Shown here piece by piece: positions 28,443-36,864 of a DNA stretch of 64,000 nt. Each line of letters opens with the position of its first letter. Position 1 is the first letter of the stretch. The notes under the pieces were generated by a model, which worked only from the letters and a program-made list of their open reading frames with translations, was not told the DNA's origin and ran no database searches. The stretch comes from Prauserella endophytica (lineage in GTDB: Bacteria; Actinomycetota; Actinomycetes; Mycobacteriales; Pseudonocardiaceae): positions 1 through 64,000 of the forward strand of contig NZ_SWMS01000005.1 of assembly GCF_005146945.1 (NCBI RefSeq), given 5' to 3'. The translations under genes were made by a program, and so were the position numbers.

Positions 28443-30730
28443 CCATCTCCACCGAGACCACGGGCGTCACCGAGGCGCAGGGCATCGGCGCGAGCCCCGT
28501 GCGCCCCGACGGCACGATGAAGGTGCGCGGCGAGTTCGCCTACTCCTCGGACCTGTGGCACGAGGACATGCTGTGGGGCGCGACCCTGCGCAGCCCGCAC
28601 CCGCACGCGCGGATCACGGGCGTCGACATCGCCGCCGCGCTCGCGGTGCCCGGCGTGTACGCGGTGCTGACCCACGCCGACGTGCCGGGCGTGAACCGCT
28701 ACGGCCTCGAACACCCCGACCAGCCCGTGCTGGCCGAGGACGTCGTGCGCTACCAGGGCGAGCCGATCGCGCTCGTCGCAGCCGACCACCCCGAGACCGC
28801 GCGCCGCGCGATGAAACGCATCGAGGTCGGCTACGAGGTGCTCGAACCGGTCACCGACTCCGAGGCCGCCGTCGCGGGGCAGGGACCCGCGCTGCACCCC
28901 GGTGGCAACGTGGTGCGGCACGTGCCGATCCGGCGCGGCGAACAGAATGTGACCGCCGACGTTGTGGTCACCGGAACCTACGAGGTCGGGATGCAGGACC
29001 AGGCGTTCCTCGGCCCGGAGTCGGGGCTCGCCGTGCCCGCCGAGGACGGCGGTGTCGATCTCTACGTCGCGACGCAGTGGCTGCACGTCGATCAGCAGCA
29101 GATCGTCGCCGCGCTGGGCCTGCCGCCGGAGAAGGTGAGGCTGACGCTCGCCGGGGTGGGCGGCGCGTTCGGCGGCAGGGAGGACCTGTCGATACAGGTG
29201 CACGCGTGCCTGCTGGCGCTGCACACCGGCAAGCCGGTGAAGATGGTCTACAACCGCGAGGAGTCCTTCTACGGCCACGTGCACCGGCACCCGGCGCGGA
29301 TGTACTACGAGCACGGCGCCGACCGCGACGGCCGCCTCGTGTACGTGAAGGCGAAGATCTACCTCGACGGCGGCGCCTACGCCTCCACCACCGCGGCCGT
29401 GGCCGGCAATGCGGCGACGCTCGGCGTCGGACCCTACGACGTGCCCAACGTGACCGTCGACTGCTGGGGCACCTACAGCAACAACCCGCCGTGCGGGGCG
29501 ATGCGTGGCTTCGGCGCCGTGCAGGCGGCGTTCGGCTACGAGTCGCAAATGGACAGACTCGCCGAGGCGTGCGGGCTCGACCCGGTGGAGGTGCGGCTGC
29601 GCAACGCGATGAGCGAGGGCACCGTGATGCCCACCGGCCAGGTGGTCGACTCGGCGGCGCCCGTGGAGGAGTTGCTGACGAGGCTGCGGGCCATGCCGCT
29701 GCCCGCCGAGCGCTCCGGCGAGCTCGACCTGCGACGCCTGCCCGGAGGGGTCTCCAACACCACCCACGGCGAGGGCGTCGTGCGCGGCGTCGGCTACGCG
29801 GTGGGCATCAAGAACATCTGCTTCTCCGAGGGCTTCGACGACTACTCGACGGCGCGCGTGCGGCTGGAGGCCGTCGGCGGCGAGCCCGCGGCGACCGTCC
29901 AGACGGCGGCGTGCGAGGTCGGCCAGGGACTCGTGACGATCCTGCAGCAGATCATCCGCACGGAGCTGGGCGTGGAGCAGGTGACGATCCTGCCGATGGA
30001 CACCTCGATCGGCAGCGCGGGTTCGTCGTCGGCATCGCGGCAGACCTACATGACCGGGGGCGCGGTACGCGCGGCGGCACTGAAGGTGCGGGCGGCGCTC
30101 GTCGCGCACGCCGCCCGCGTGCTCGGCCATGAGCACACCGAGCTGAGCGTCGCGGGCGGCAAGGTGGTCTCTCGGCACGACGGGGTGCTCGCCGACCTCG
30201 TGGACGTGCTCGACGGCGAGGCGTTCGACGAGACCGTGGAATGGCGGCACCGGCCCACCGAGGCACTCGACCCCGAGACCGGGCAGGGCAACGCCCACGT
30301 GCAGTACGGCTTCGCCGCCCACCGCGCCGTTGTGGACGTGGACACCGAGCTGGGCCTGGTGAAGGTGGTCGCGCTCGACTGCGTGCAGGACGTCGGCAAG
30401 GCACTCAACCCGCAGGCGGTCCTCGGCCAGATCCAGGGCGGTTCGGCGCAGGGGCTCGGGCTCGCGGTGATGGAGGAGATCCAGACGCGGGGCGGCGTCA
30501 TCCGCAACCCGTCGTTCACCGACTACCTCATCCCGACGGTGCTGGACATGCCGCCGATGCGGATCGAGGTGCTGGAGCTGGCCGATCCGCACGCCCCGTA
30601 CGGCCTGCGGGGAGTCGGGGAACCCCCGACGATCTCGTCGACACCCGCGATCGTGGCCGCAATCCGCGCCGCGACGGGACTGGCGCTCGACCGGGTGCCG
30701 GTGCGCCCGGAACACCTCACCGGTACCTGA
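28439..30730 (+). CDS. xdhA: xanthine dehydrogenase molybdenum-binding subunit
   Basis: The 763-residue large subunit hydroxylates hypoxanthine/xanthine to urate. Motifs include GVGGAFGGRED (molybdopterin contact), CGAMRGFGAVQ with the substrate arginine, and the C-terminal YGLRGVGEPP with the catalytic glutamate. GSAGSSSASRQTYM matches the cofactor-binding serine/alanine stretch. Start ATG 28439 overlaps the deaminase stop. The maturation chaperone that inserts sulfurated cofactor is not in the window. Confidence 0.95.
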   Translation: MTISTETTGVTEAQGIGASPVRPDGTMKVRGEFAYSSDLWHEDMLWGATLRSPHPHARITGVDIAAALAVPGVYAVLTHADVPGVNRYGLEHPDQPVLAEDVVRYQGEPIALVAADHPETARRAMKRIEVGYEVLEPVTDSEAAVAGQGPALHPGGNVVRHVPIRRGEQNVTADVVVTGTYEVGMQDQAFLGPESGLAVPAEDGGVDLYVATQWLHVDQQQIVAALGLPPEKVRLTLAGVGGAFGGREDLSIQVHACLLALHTGKPVKMVYNREESFYGHVHRHPARMYYEHGADRDGRLVYVKAKIYLDGGAYASTTAAVAGNAATLGVGPYDVPNVTVDCWGTYSNNPPCGAMRGFGAVQAAFGYESQMDRLAEACGLDPVEVRLRNAMSEGTVMPTGQVVDSAAPVEELLTRLRAMPLPAERSGELDLRRLPGGVSNTTHGEGVVRGVGYAVGIKNICFSEGFDDYSTARVRLEAVGGEPAATVQTAACEVGQGLVTILQQIIRTELGVEQVTILPMDTSIGSAGSSSASRQTYMTGGAVRAAALKVRAALVAHAARVLGHEHTELSVAGGKVVSRHDGVLADLVDVLDGEAFDETVEWRHRPTEALDPETGQGNAHVQYGFAAHRAVVDVDTELGLVKVVALDCVQDVGKALNPQAVLGQIQGGSAQGLGLAVMEEIQTRGGVIRNPSFTDYLIPTVLDMPPMRIEVLELADPHAPYGLRGVGEPPTISSTPAIVAAIRAATGLALDRVPVRPEHLTGT

Positions 30731-30824
30731 TTTCCGCTTCTGTGCCCCGCGGGTGCCCTCACCGGGCACTCGCGGCGGTGCCGCGCGCCCTCGACCACGT
30801 ACCCACGACGTAGTGGAGTCCGTC

Positions 30825-32246
30825 ATGACGCAGCTGCGCACTGATCGTCCTCACGGCAAACCGGAACCGCGTCTCGACCGGTTCTTCCGCATCTCCCAGC
30901 GGGGCAGCACGATCGGCCGCGAGGTGCGCGGCGGAATCACGACGTTCGTCGCGATGTGCTACATCGTGCTGCTGAACCCGCTCATCCTCGGGGCCTCCGC
31001 CGACATCACCGGCGCGCGGCTCACCACCGAGGAGGTCACCACGGCCACCGCGCTCGCGGCCGGGGTGACGACCGTCCTCATGGGACTGATCGGCAACGCG
31101 CCGCTCGCGCTGGCCGCGGGGCTGGGAGTGAACGGCATCGTGGCGTTCCAGCTGGCACCGGCGATGACATGGGCGCAGGCGTTCGGGCTCGTGGTGGTGG
31201 AGGGGTTCTGCATCGTCCTCATGGCCGTCTCGGGCGTGCGGGAGCGGATCATCAACGCGATCCCGGCCGCGCTCAAGACCGCCATCACCGTGGGCATCGG
31301 CCTCTACATCGCTCTGGTGGGCCTGGTCAGCGCCGGGTTCGTCACGCGAACACCGGACGCGGAGAACTCCACCGTGCCCGTGCGCATGGGCACCGACGGC
31401 CATCTCGCCGGGTGGCCCGTGGTGATCTTCTGCGCCGGGCTGCTGCTGATGATCGTGCTCGTGAGCCGGGCGGTGCCCGGTGCGGTGCTGCTGAGCATCC
31501 TCACCGCGACCGTGCTGGCGATCGTCGTCAACAGCGTGTTCGACGTCGAGGGCTGGGGGCTCGTGGAGCCCACCGTGCCCGACCACGTCGTCGCGTCGCC
31601 GGACTTCGGCCTGCTCGGGCGGATCGACCTTCTCGGCGGTTTCGCCTCGGCGGGCGTGGTGACGGCGAGCGTGTTCCTGTTCACCCTCGTGTTGTCGGGT
31701 TTCTTCGACGCGATGGGCACGATCACGGGGGTGTCGCAGGAGGCGGGCCTGGTGCGCGACGGCAAGGTGGAGGGAATGGGCCGCATCCTCGTCGCCGACG
31801 GCATCGGCGCGGTGGCGGGCGGGCTCACGGGCTCGTCGCCGAACACGGTGTTCCTCGAATCGGCGGCCGGGGTGGGCGAGGGCGCGCGCACCGGCCTGGC
31901 GAGCGTGGTCACGGGCGGGCTGTTCACGGCGACGCTGTTCCTCACGCCGCTGGCGGCGGTGGTGCCGGCGCAGGCGGCGGCACCCGCGCTGGTGGTGATC
32001 GGCGGCATGATGATGTCGCAGTGCCGCCGGATCCCCTGGCAGGACACCGATGTGGTGATCCCGGTGTTCCTGATCGCGGCCCTGATCCCGTTCACGTACT
32101 CGATCACCAACGGCATCGGCGCCGGCCTGGTCGCCTACGTGGTGATCAAGCTCGGCCGGGGCAAGGCGCGGGAGGTCGGCTGGCTGGTGGGCACCCTGGC
32201 AGCCGTGTTCCTCGCCTATTTCGCCATGGGCGCCCTCGTCGGCTGA
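30825..32246 (+). CDS. AzgA-type purine nucleobase permease (NCS2-like)
   Basis: This 473-residue transporter has about 12-14 helices. Diagnostic pieces are GGITTFVAMCYIVLLNP near the N-terminus, GLGVNGIVAF, and LTGSSPNTVFLESAAGVGEGARTGL with TLVLSGFFDAMGTI, typical of the AzgA hypoxanthine/guanine/adenine permeases. Start ATG 30825 has GTGGAG upstream and follows xdhA by 94 bases, so it may be the last gene of the xdh operon. It would feed oxidisable purines to XDH. Exact base preference is unknown. Confidence 0.9.
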   Translation: MTQLRTDRPHGKPEPRLDRFFRISQRGSTIGREVRGGITTFVAMCYIVLLNPLILGASADITGARLTTEEVTTATALAAGVTTVLMGLIGNAPLALAAGLGVNGIVAFQLAPAMTWAQAFGLVVVEGFCIVLMAVSGVRERIINAIPAALKTAITVGIGLYIALVGLVSAGFVTRTPDAENSTVPVRMGTDGHLAGWPVVIFCAGLLLMIVLVSRAVPGAVLLSILTATVLAIVVNSVFDVEGWGLVEPTVPDHVVASPDFGLLGRIDLLGGFASAGVVTASVFLFTLVLSGFFDAMGTITGVSQEAGLVRDGKVEGMGRILVADGIGAVAGGLTGSSPNTVFLESAAGVGEGARTGLASVVTGGLFTATLFLTPLAAVVPAQAAAPALVVIGGMMMSQCRRIPWQDTDVVIPVFLIAALIPFTYSITNGIGAGLVAYVVIKLGRGKAREVGWLVGTLAAVFLAYFAMGALVG

Positions 32247-32252
32247 CCAACT

Positions 32253-32305
32253 GCAGTGAAGGCCACCATGCCTGCGTTCAACGCAGTGAAGGTGGCCTTC
32301 ACTGC
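32253..32305. repeat. inverted repeat, ATGCC subfamily, in the azgA-tetR convergent gap
   Basis: Right arm 32282-32305 equals the perfect arm of the 24211 copy. Left arm 32253-32276 carries CCATGCCTGCG where CCTTCACTGCG is expected, and the loop is TTCAA. The same altered left arm recurs at 40970 and 44043. The tetR stop codon lies inside the right arm. Confidence 0.88.
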
Positions 32306-32883
32306 ATCGGTGAACCGCTCCACAGCTCGCGGGCGAGGGTGGCCACCGTGGTGCCCGCGACCCTCAGGGGTTCCGTGTCGCGCAGGGCCCGGCTCAGCAC
32401 GAAGGCGCCCTCCAGGCTCGTCACCGCGGCGATGGTGAGGCGGCGGGCGTCCTCGGTGGACAGTCCGAACCGCTCGAAGGTCTCCGTGCCCTTGTCGATC
32501 CACGCGGTGAAGACGTCGGCGGTGGCCCTGCGCAGGGTCTCGTTGGTGCTCGCGACCTCCAGCGCGACCGTGGCGATCGGGCAGGCGTCGGCGTAGCCGG
32601 TCTCGACGAGCGTGTCGGCCGCCGCCGCGAACGCCGCCTCGACGCCGCTGACCGGGTCCGGCGCGGGGGCGATGAAGATGTCGAACAGCTGGCCGTAGAG
32701 CATCCCCGACTCGCGGATCACCTCGTCGCCGAGCTGTTCCTTGCCGCCGGGGAAGAAGTGGTACAGCGAGCCGAACGGCGCCTGCGCCTCGGCGACGATC
32801 TGCTTGAGCCCGGTGCCGGTGTAGCCGTTGCGCCGGAACAGGTCGGCGCTCGCCCGCATGATGCGTTCCCTCGTACTCGCCAC
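32299..32883 (-). CDS. TetR family regulator (LmrA/YxaF type)
   Basis: The 194-residue repressor has an N-terminal HTH (TRERIMRASADLFRRNGYTGTGLKQIVAEAQAP split over residues 4-36) followed by GSLYHFFPGGKEQL and, in the ligand domain, ACPIATVALE, features of the LmrA/YxaF C-terminal family. It is divergent from the alpha/beta hydrolase gene and most likely controls it. Start GTG 32883. The last two residues (Met-Gln) and the stop come from the dispersed hairpin, suggesting that an ancestral C-terminus was replaced. Confidence 0.88.
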   Translation of the reverse strand: MASTRERIMRASADLFRRNGYTGTGLKQIVAEAQAPFGSLYHFFPGGKEQLGDEVIRESGMLYGQLFDIFIAPAPDPVSGVEAAFAAAADTLVETGYADACPIATVALEVASTNETLRRATADVFTAWIDKGTETFERFGLSTEDARRLTIAAVTSLEGAFVLSRALRDTEPLRVAGTTVATLARELWSGSPMQ

Positions 32884-32910
32884 GAGCCCGATCCTAGGCT
32901 ACGCTCCCAG

Positions 32911-32931
32911 TAGAGCGATCTATCAAATCGC
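32911..32931. promoter_or_regulatory. overlapping dyads in the tetR-hydrolase promoter, candidate TetR operator
   Basis: TAGA-gcga-TCTA (32911-32922) overlaps GCGAT-ctatcaa-ATCGC (32915-32931... arms 32915-32919 and 32927-32931). The block lies between the divergent starts at 32883 and 32948 and is AT-rich compared with its surroundings. Confidence 0.45.
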
Positions 32932-32947
32932 AGTGGGGGTGGCCGTG

Positions 32948-33805
32948 ATGCCCGAGGTGGAACTGTCGGCGGGTCCGATCGAGTACACCGACACCGGCGG
33001 AGACGGGCCGGTGCTCGTCTTCCTGCACGGCGTCACGATCGACTCCACCGTGTGGCGCAACGTCGTCGCCGAGCTGGGCGATAGCTACCGCTGCGTGCTC
33101 CCGACCTGGCCGCTCGGCAGCCACCGCAAACCGATGCGACCCGACGCCGACCTGAGCCTGCGCGGGCTCGGCCTGCTGGTCGGTGAGTTCCTGGAGCGGC
33201 TTGACCTGCGCGACGTCACGCTCATGCTGAACGACTGGGGCGGCGGCCAGCTCCTGCTCACCGAGGGCCGCACCGAGCGACTCGCCCGCGTGGTGCTCAC
33301 CGCGTGCGAGGCGTTCGACAACTACCCGCCGGGCCTGCCGGGACGGATGCTGGCGCTCACCACGAAGGTGCCCGGCGGGCTCAAGGTCCTGTTGTCGCTG
33401 CTGCGGTTCCGGTTCGTCCAGCGCGCGCCGGGCGCCTGGGGCTGGATGTCGAAACGGCCGGTGCCCGCCGAGGTGATGCACGGCTGGTTCGAGCCGGCGA
33501 GGTCGCGGCCGGAGATCCGCCGCGACCTCGCCCGCTACGGCGCCTCGATGCCGCCGAAGCGCACCCTGCTCGACTGGGCCGAGCGCATGCGCTCGTTCAC
33601 CGGCCCCGTGCTGGTCGTGTGGGCGACCGAGGACAAGCTCATGCCGCGTGAGCACGGCAGGCGCCTCGCTGAGCTGTTCCCCGACGGCAGGCTCGTGGAG
33701 GTCGAGGACAGCTACACGCTCGTCCCCGAGGACCAGCCCGCGCTGCTCGCCGAGACGATCCGGAAGTTCGTGGTGGACACTCCCGTCATGCGGGCTCGCG
33801 ACTGA
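32948..33805 (+). CDS. alpha/beta hydrolase with Asp nucleophile motif
   Basis: The 285-residue alpha/beta hydrolase has the oxyanion loop FLHGVT. At the nucleophile elbow it has LMLNDWGGGQ, so the nucleophile would be D96 as in haloalkane dehalogenases and epoxide hydrolases rather than Ser. The acid candidate lies in VVWATEDKLMP. Where family members have the catalytic His, this protein has EDSYTLVPEDQP with none. Start ATG 32948 follows a GTGGGGG; GTG codons at 32939 and 32945 are alternatives. It is convergent and overlaps the next gene by 20 bases. It probably forms a TetR-controlled unit unrelated to purines. Confidence 0.8.
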   Translation: MPEVELSAGPIEYTDTGGDGPVLVFLHGVTIDSTVWRNVVAELGDSYRCVLPTWPLGSHRKPMRPDADLSLRGLGLLVGEFLERLDLRDVTLMLNDWGGGQLLLTEGRTERLARVVLTACEAFDNYPPGLPGRMLALTTKVPGGLKVLLSLLRFRFVQRAPGAWGWMSKRPVPAEVMHGWFEPARSRPEIRRDLARYGASMPPKRTLLDWAERMRSFTGPVLVVWATEDKLMPREHGRRLAELFPDGRLVEVEDSYTLVPEDQPALLAETIRKFVVDTPVMRARD

Positions 33806-35105
33806 GCTCCCGCTCGCGCACGCGTTTCACCCGGTCGCCGAACACGAGGTTCAGCACCACCGCGGCGATGCAGCCCGCGCTGATACCCGAGTCGAGCACG
33901 GTGCGCAGGGCCGAGGGGAAGTGGTCGTAGAACTCCGGCGCCGCGATGGGAATCAGGCCGATGCCGAGCGCGGCGGCGGCGATCGTGATGTTGGCAGGCC
34001 GCTCGAACGACGCCTTCGCGAGCGTGCGCACCCCCGCCACCGCGACGCTGCCGAAGAGCACCAGGCCGGCGCCGCCGAGCACGGGCTGCGGCACGAGTGC
34101 CACGATGCCGCCCGTCACCGGGAACATGCCGAGCAGCACCAGGATCGCGCCGCTTGCCGCCACCACGTAGCGGCTCACCATGCGCGTCAGCGCCACGAGC
34201 CCCACGTTCTGGGCGAACGCCGTGCACGCGAAGCCGCCGAACACGGTGGCGAGCGCGGTGGCGAAGCCGTCGGCCCGCAGCCCGTCCGCCAGCGTCCGTT
34301 CGCTCGTCGGCCGTTCGACGATCTCGCCGAGCGCGAGCATGTCCGCGGTGCTCTCGGCCATCACCACGAGCATCACGATCGCCATCGAGATGATCGCCGC
34401 CGCCTCGAAGTGCGGCGTGCCGAAGTGGAACGGCGTCGCGATGCCGAACGCGGGCGACTCCGTCAATGTCGATGTGTCGACCTCGCCGAGCGGCCACGCG
34501 ACGAGCGTGCCCACCACCAGGCCCAGCAGCAGCGCGATCCGGCTCCAGAAACCGGAGAGGAACCGGTTGAACGCGAGCACCGCGACGAGCGTGATGCCGG
34601 CCAGCAACAGGCCGGTGCCGTTCGCGGATGGCTGCTGGTTCGCGATCCAGCCGACCGCCACCGGCAGCAGCGAGACCCCGATGAGCGTGATGACGGTCCC
34701 GGTCACCAGTGGCGGGAAGAACCGCGTGAGCCGGGAGAAGAACGGCGCGGCGAGCACCACGAGCAGCCCACCCACGAGCGTCGCGCCGTAGACGACGCCG
34801 AGCGCGTCGCCTGACCCGTGCTGCTCCACGATCGCGAGCACCGGAGCCACGGTCGCGAACGTGACGCCGTTGACGAGCGGCAGCCGGGCGCCGAACCGCC
34901 ACACGCCGAGCGTCTGCAGCAGCGTCGCGAGCCCCGCGGTGAACAGGCTCGCGCTGATCAGGAGACTGAGCTGGCCCGGCGAGAGACCCACCGCCGCACC
35001 GATGATGAGCGGGGGAGCCACCACGCCGGCGTACATGGCGGCGACGTGCTGCAAACCTCCCGCGAGCAGTTGAGGCAGCGGCGGTTTCCGGTCGACGGGG
35101 TGCAT
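33786..35105 (-). CDS. NCS2 family urate/xanthine permease
   Basis: The 439-residue transporter of the nucleobase:cation symporter-2 family has about 14 helices. It shows GLQHVAAMYAGVVAPP at the start, NGVTFATVAPVLAI, AESTADMLALGEI (the conserved acidic motif) and FAQNVGLVALTRMVSRYV (the QN motif). It is the last gene of the urate operon, ten bases after uricase, which favours urate or xanthine as substrate. Its 3' end overlaps the convergent hydrolase by 20 bases. Confidence 0.92.
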   Translation of the reverse strand: MHPVDRKPPLPQLLAGGLQHVAAMYAGVVAPPLIIGAAVGLSPGQLSLLISASLFTAGLATLLQTLGVWRFGARLPLVNGVTFATVAPVLAIVEQHGSGDALGVVYGATLVGGLLVVLAAPFFSRLTRFFPPLVTGTVITLIGVSLLPVAVGWIANQQPSANGTGLLLAGITLVAVLAFNRFLSGFWSRIALLLGLVVGTLVAWPLGEVDTSTLTESPAFGIATPFHFGTPHFEAAAIISMAIVMLVVMAESTADMLALGEIVERPTSERTLADGLRADGFATALATVFGGFACTAFAQNVGLVALTRMVSRYVVAASGAILVLLGMFPVTGGIVALVPQPVLGGAGLVLFGSVAVAGVRTLAKASFERPANITIAAAALGIGLIPIAAPEFYDHFPSALRTVLDSGISAGCIAAVVLNLVFGDRVKRVRERELSREPA

Positions 35106-35115
35106 CTGAGCCTCC

Positions 35116-36012
35116 CTAGAAGGCGGGCAGCGTGTACCAGGCGAGCTCGGCGTCCTTCGGGTCCTCGTCGTCGCGCAGCACGGTGCCCTCGATGAGCCCG
35201 TACGGCCGGTCGGCGGCGTAGAAGACCTCGTTGTCGTTGGTGAGCCCGAACGGGCCCAGATCCACGAGGAAGTGGTGCTTGTTCGGCAGGGAGAGGCGGA
35301 CCTCGGCGACCTCGTCCCGCGCCTCGAGCACGGCCTCGCCCATGGCGTACAGGGTCTGCTGCAGCGACAGGCTGTGCTTGGTCGCGAACGTCTCGAGCAG
35401 TATGCGGCGGATCTCGGTGAACGAGCCGCTCCAGTCGAGCTCCGTCGAGCGGTAGCGCCAGCGCGCGGTGACGGCGGTCGCCAGTATCCGGTCGTCGGTC
35501 TCGGCCAGAGTCGTGTACCTGTCGCGCGGGAAGCCGTGGAACTCCGAGCCCGTGGACTTGAGCACCACGAGGTCCGTCAGTCCCGACACCACCCACGCCC
35601 GGTCGTTCTGGATCGTCACCGCGGTGGTGCGCTGCTCGCCGGTCGCCCGCGAGAACGCGTGGTCGTGCGGTCTGCCGCCGACGTCGATGCGGTCCCAGCC
35701 GTGCTCGGAGATGAGCACCCTGGCGCCGTTGATCTGCTCGAAGGAGCCGACGAAGTGCCTGCCCAGCCGCAGCGCGAAGTCCTCGATCTCGCCGACGCGC
35801 TTCTCCTTGGCGAAGGCGTAGACGGTGTTCTTCTGCGTGTCTGTGGCGACGACGTCGGTGTTGTCCCCGGTGAGATGGGTGCGCTCCAGCCTGCCGCGCA
35901 GCGACGTCGACACGGTGAGGTCCTTCAGGTGGTGCACGGGGCCCTCGCGCTCCACGGTGACGAGCCGGACCTCTGCCTTGCCGTACTGGTTGGGGCCCAG
36001 ACTGATGGCCAC
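35116..36012 (-). CDS. pucL: urate oxidase (uricase)
   Basis: The 298-residue cofactor-free uricase oxidises urate to 5-hydroxyisourate and hydrogen peroxide. Catalytic-site residues are recognisable: K12, T57 in VVATDTQKNTVY and H246 in NKHHFLVDLGPFG. LISEHGWDRI and DRPYGLIEGTV are also typical. Start GTG 36012 gives MAISLGPNQYGKAEVRL; an open frame upstream belongs to the neighbouring genes in other frames. It follows the HIU hydrolase gene by five bases. Confidence 0.97.
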   Translation of the reverse strand: MAISLGPNQYGKAEVRLVTVEREGPVHHLKDLTVSTSLRGRLERTHLTGDNTDVVATDTQKNTVYAFAKEKRVGEIEDFALRLGRHFVGSFEQINGARVLISEHGWDRIDVGGRPHDHAFSRATGEQRTTAVTIQNDRAWVVSGLTDLVVLKSTGSEFHGFPRDRYTTLAETDDRILATAVTARWRYRSTELDWSGSFTEIRRILLETFATKHSLSLQQTLYAMGEAVLEARDEVAEVRLSLPNKHHFLVDLGPFGLTNDNEVFYAADRPYGLIEGTVLRDDEDPKDAELAWYTLPAF

Positions 36013-36017
36013 GCGGA

Positions 36018-36341
36018 TCAGCTCCCTCGGTAGGTGGAGTAGGCGAACGGGCTGAGCAGTACGGGCACGTGGTGGTGTGCGTGCGGGTCGGTGATGCGGA
36101 AACACACCGTGATCTCGGGGAAGAACGCCTCGGGGCCCAGGTAGCCCGCGGTGTCGAAGACGAGCCGGTACACGCCCACGGGCAGCGCCTCCGGGCCGAG
36201 TTCGCGCACGCGTCCGTCGTCGTCGGTGCGGTCCTGCGCGAGCGTGGTCCACTCGCCGTCGAGCGCCTCCAGTCGCACGGGAATCCCCGCCGCGGGCCGT
36301 CCTCTCGCGTTGTCGAGAACGTGTGTGGTCACGAGGCTCAT
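36018..36341 (-). CDS. pucM: 5-hydroxyisourate hydrolase (transthyretin-like)
   Basis: The 107-residue protein hydrolyses 5-hydroxyisourate to OHCU. The transthyretin-related signature is complete: TTHVLDNARGRPA with H7, a central arginine and PHAHHHVPVLLSPF, and the C-terminal YRGS (104-107) that distinguishes hydrolases from transthyretin. The start overlaps the OHCU decarboxylase stop (ATGA). Confidence 0.97.
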   Translation of the reverse strand: MSLVTTHVLDNARGRPAAGIPVRLEALDGEWTTLAQDRTDDDGRVRELGPEALPVGVYRLVFDTAGYLGPEAFFPEITVCFRITDPHAHHHVPVLLSPFAYSTYRGS

Positions 36342-36811
36342 TCGGCCACCGCCTTCTCCAGTCGCAACCGGGCGATCTTGACCAGTTCCTCACCTGCGAT
36401 CGCCAGTTCGGTTTCCGGGTCGTTGCCGAGACGCTTCCGCAGAATCTCCAGCAGTTCCTCGCCGCTGCGGCCGCTGGCGCACACCAGGAAAACGTGGCCG
36501 AAGCGGTCCTCGTACGCCGCGTTGGCCGCGCGGAACCGGCGCGCCGCCTCATCGTCCACACCGGACTGCTCGGTGCGTGACGCTCCACTCGCCGGTTTTT
36601 CGCCGATGCGCGGGTGTTCCGCCATCGCGATGTGGATCTCGTCGGGTCGCAGCACCAGGTTCGTGGCGGCGAGCAGGGCCGACCGATCACCGTAGGGGCG
36701 GCCCGCGAGCACGTGCTCCACCCACCTCGGCACCGCGAGGCAACTGGTCAGGAGTGGACGGAGCCGATCGGGATCGGCGGAGTTGAACTCGGTCAGCCGG
36801 AGTTCGCTCAT
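36338..36811 (-). CDS. OHCU decarboxylase
   Basis: The 157-residue enzyme converts 2-oxo-4-hydroxy-4-carboxy-5-ureidoimidazoline to S-allantoin. Family motifs are present: AEHPRIGEKP with catalytic H66, TEQSGVD with E81, and YEDRFGHVFLVCASGRSGEELL split across the C-terminal half. It is the first gene of the operon OHCU decarboxylase - pucM - pucL - NCS2 permease. A perfect 15-bp palindrome lies 34-48 bases upstream of its ATG. Confidence 0.95.
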   Translation of the reverse strand: MSELRLTEFNSADPDRLRPLLTSCLAVPRWVEHVLAGRPYGDRSALLAATNLVLRPDEIHIAMAEHPRIGEKPASGASRTEQSGVDDEAARRFRAANAAYEDRFGHVFLVCASGRSGEELLEILRKRLGNDPETELAIAGEELVKIARLRLEKAVAE

Positions 36812-36844
36812 TCCGGAGAAGCTAAGGCGAGGAGGAGCCGTGAG

Positions 36845-36859
36845 TCAACAATTTGTTGA
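36845..36859. promoter_or_regulatory. TCAACAA-t-TTGTTGA palindrome upstream of the urate operon
   Basis: A perfect 7+1+7 dyad, strongly AT-rich in a GC-rich region, lies where the promoter of the OHCU decarboxylase operon should be and six bases from the end of the preceding regulator gene. It is a strong operator candidate. The protein that binds is unknown. Confidence 0.6.
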
Positions 36860-36864
36860 AACGA

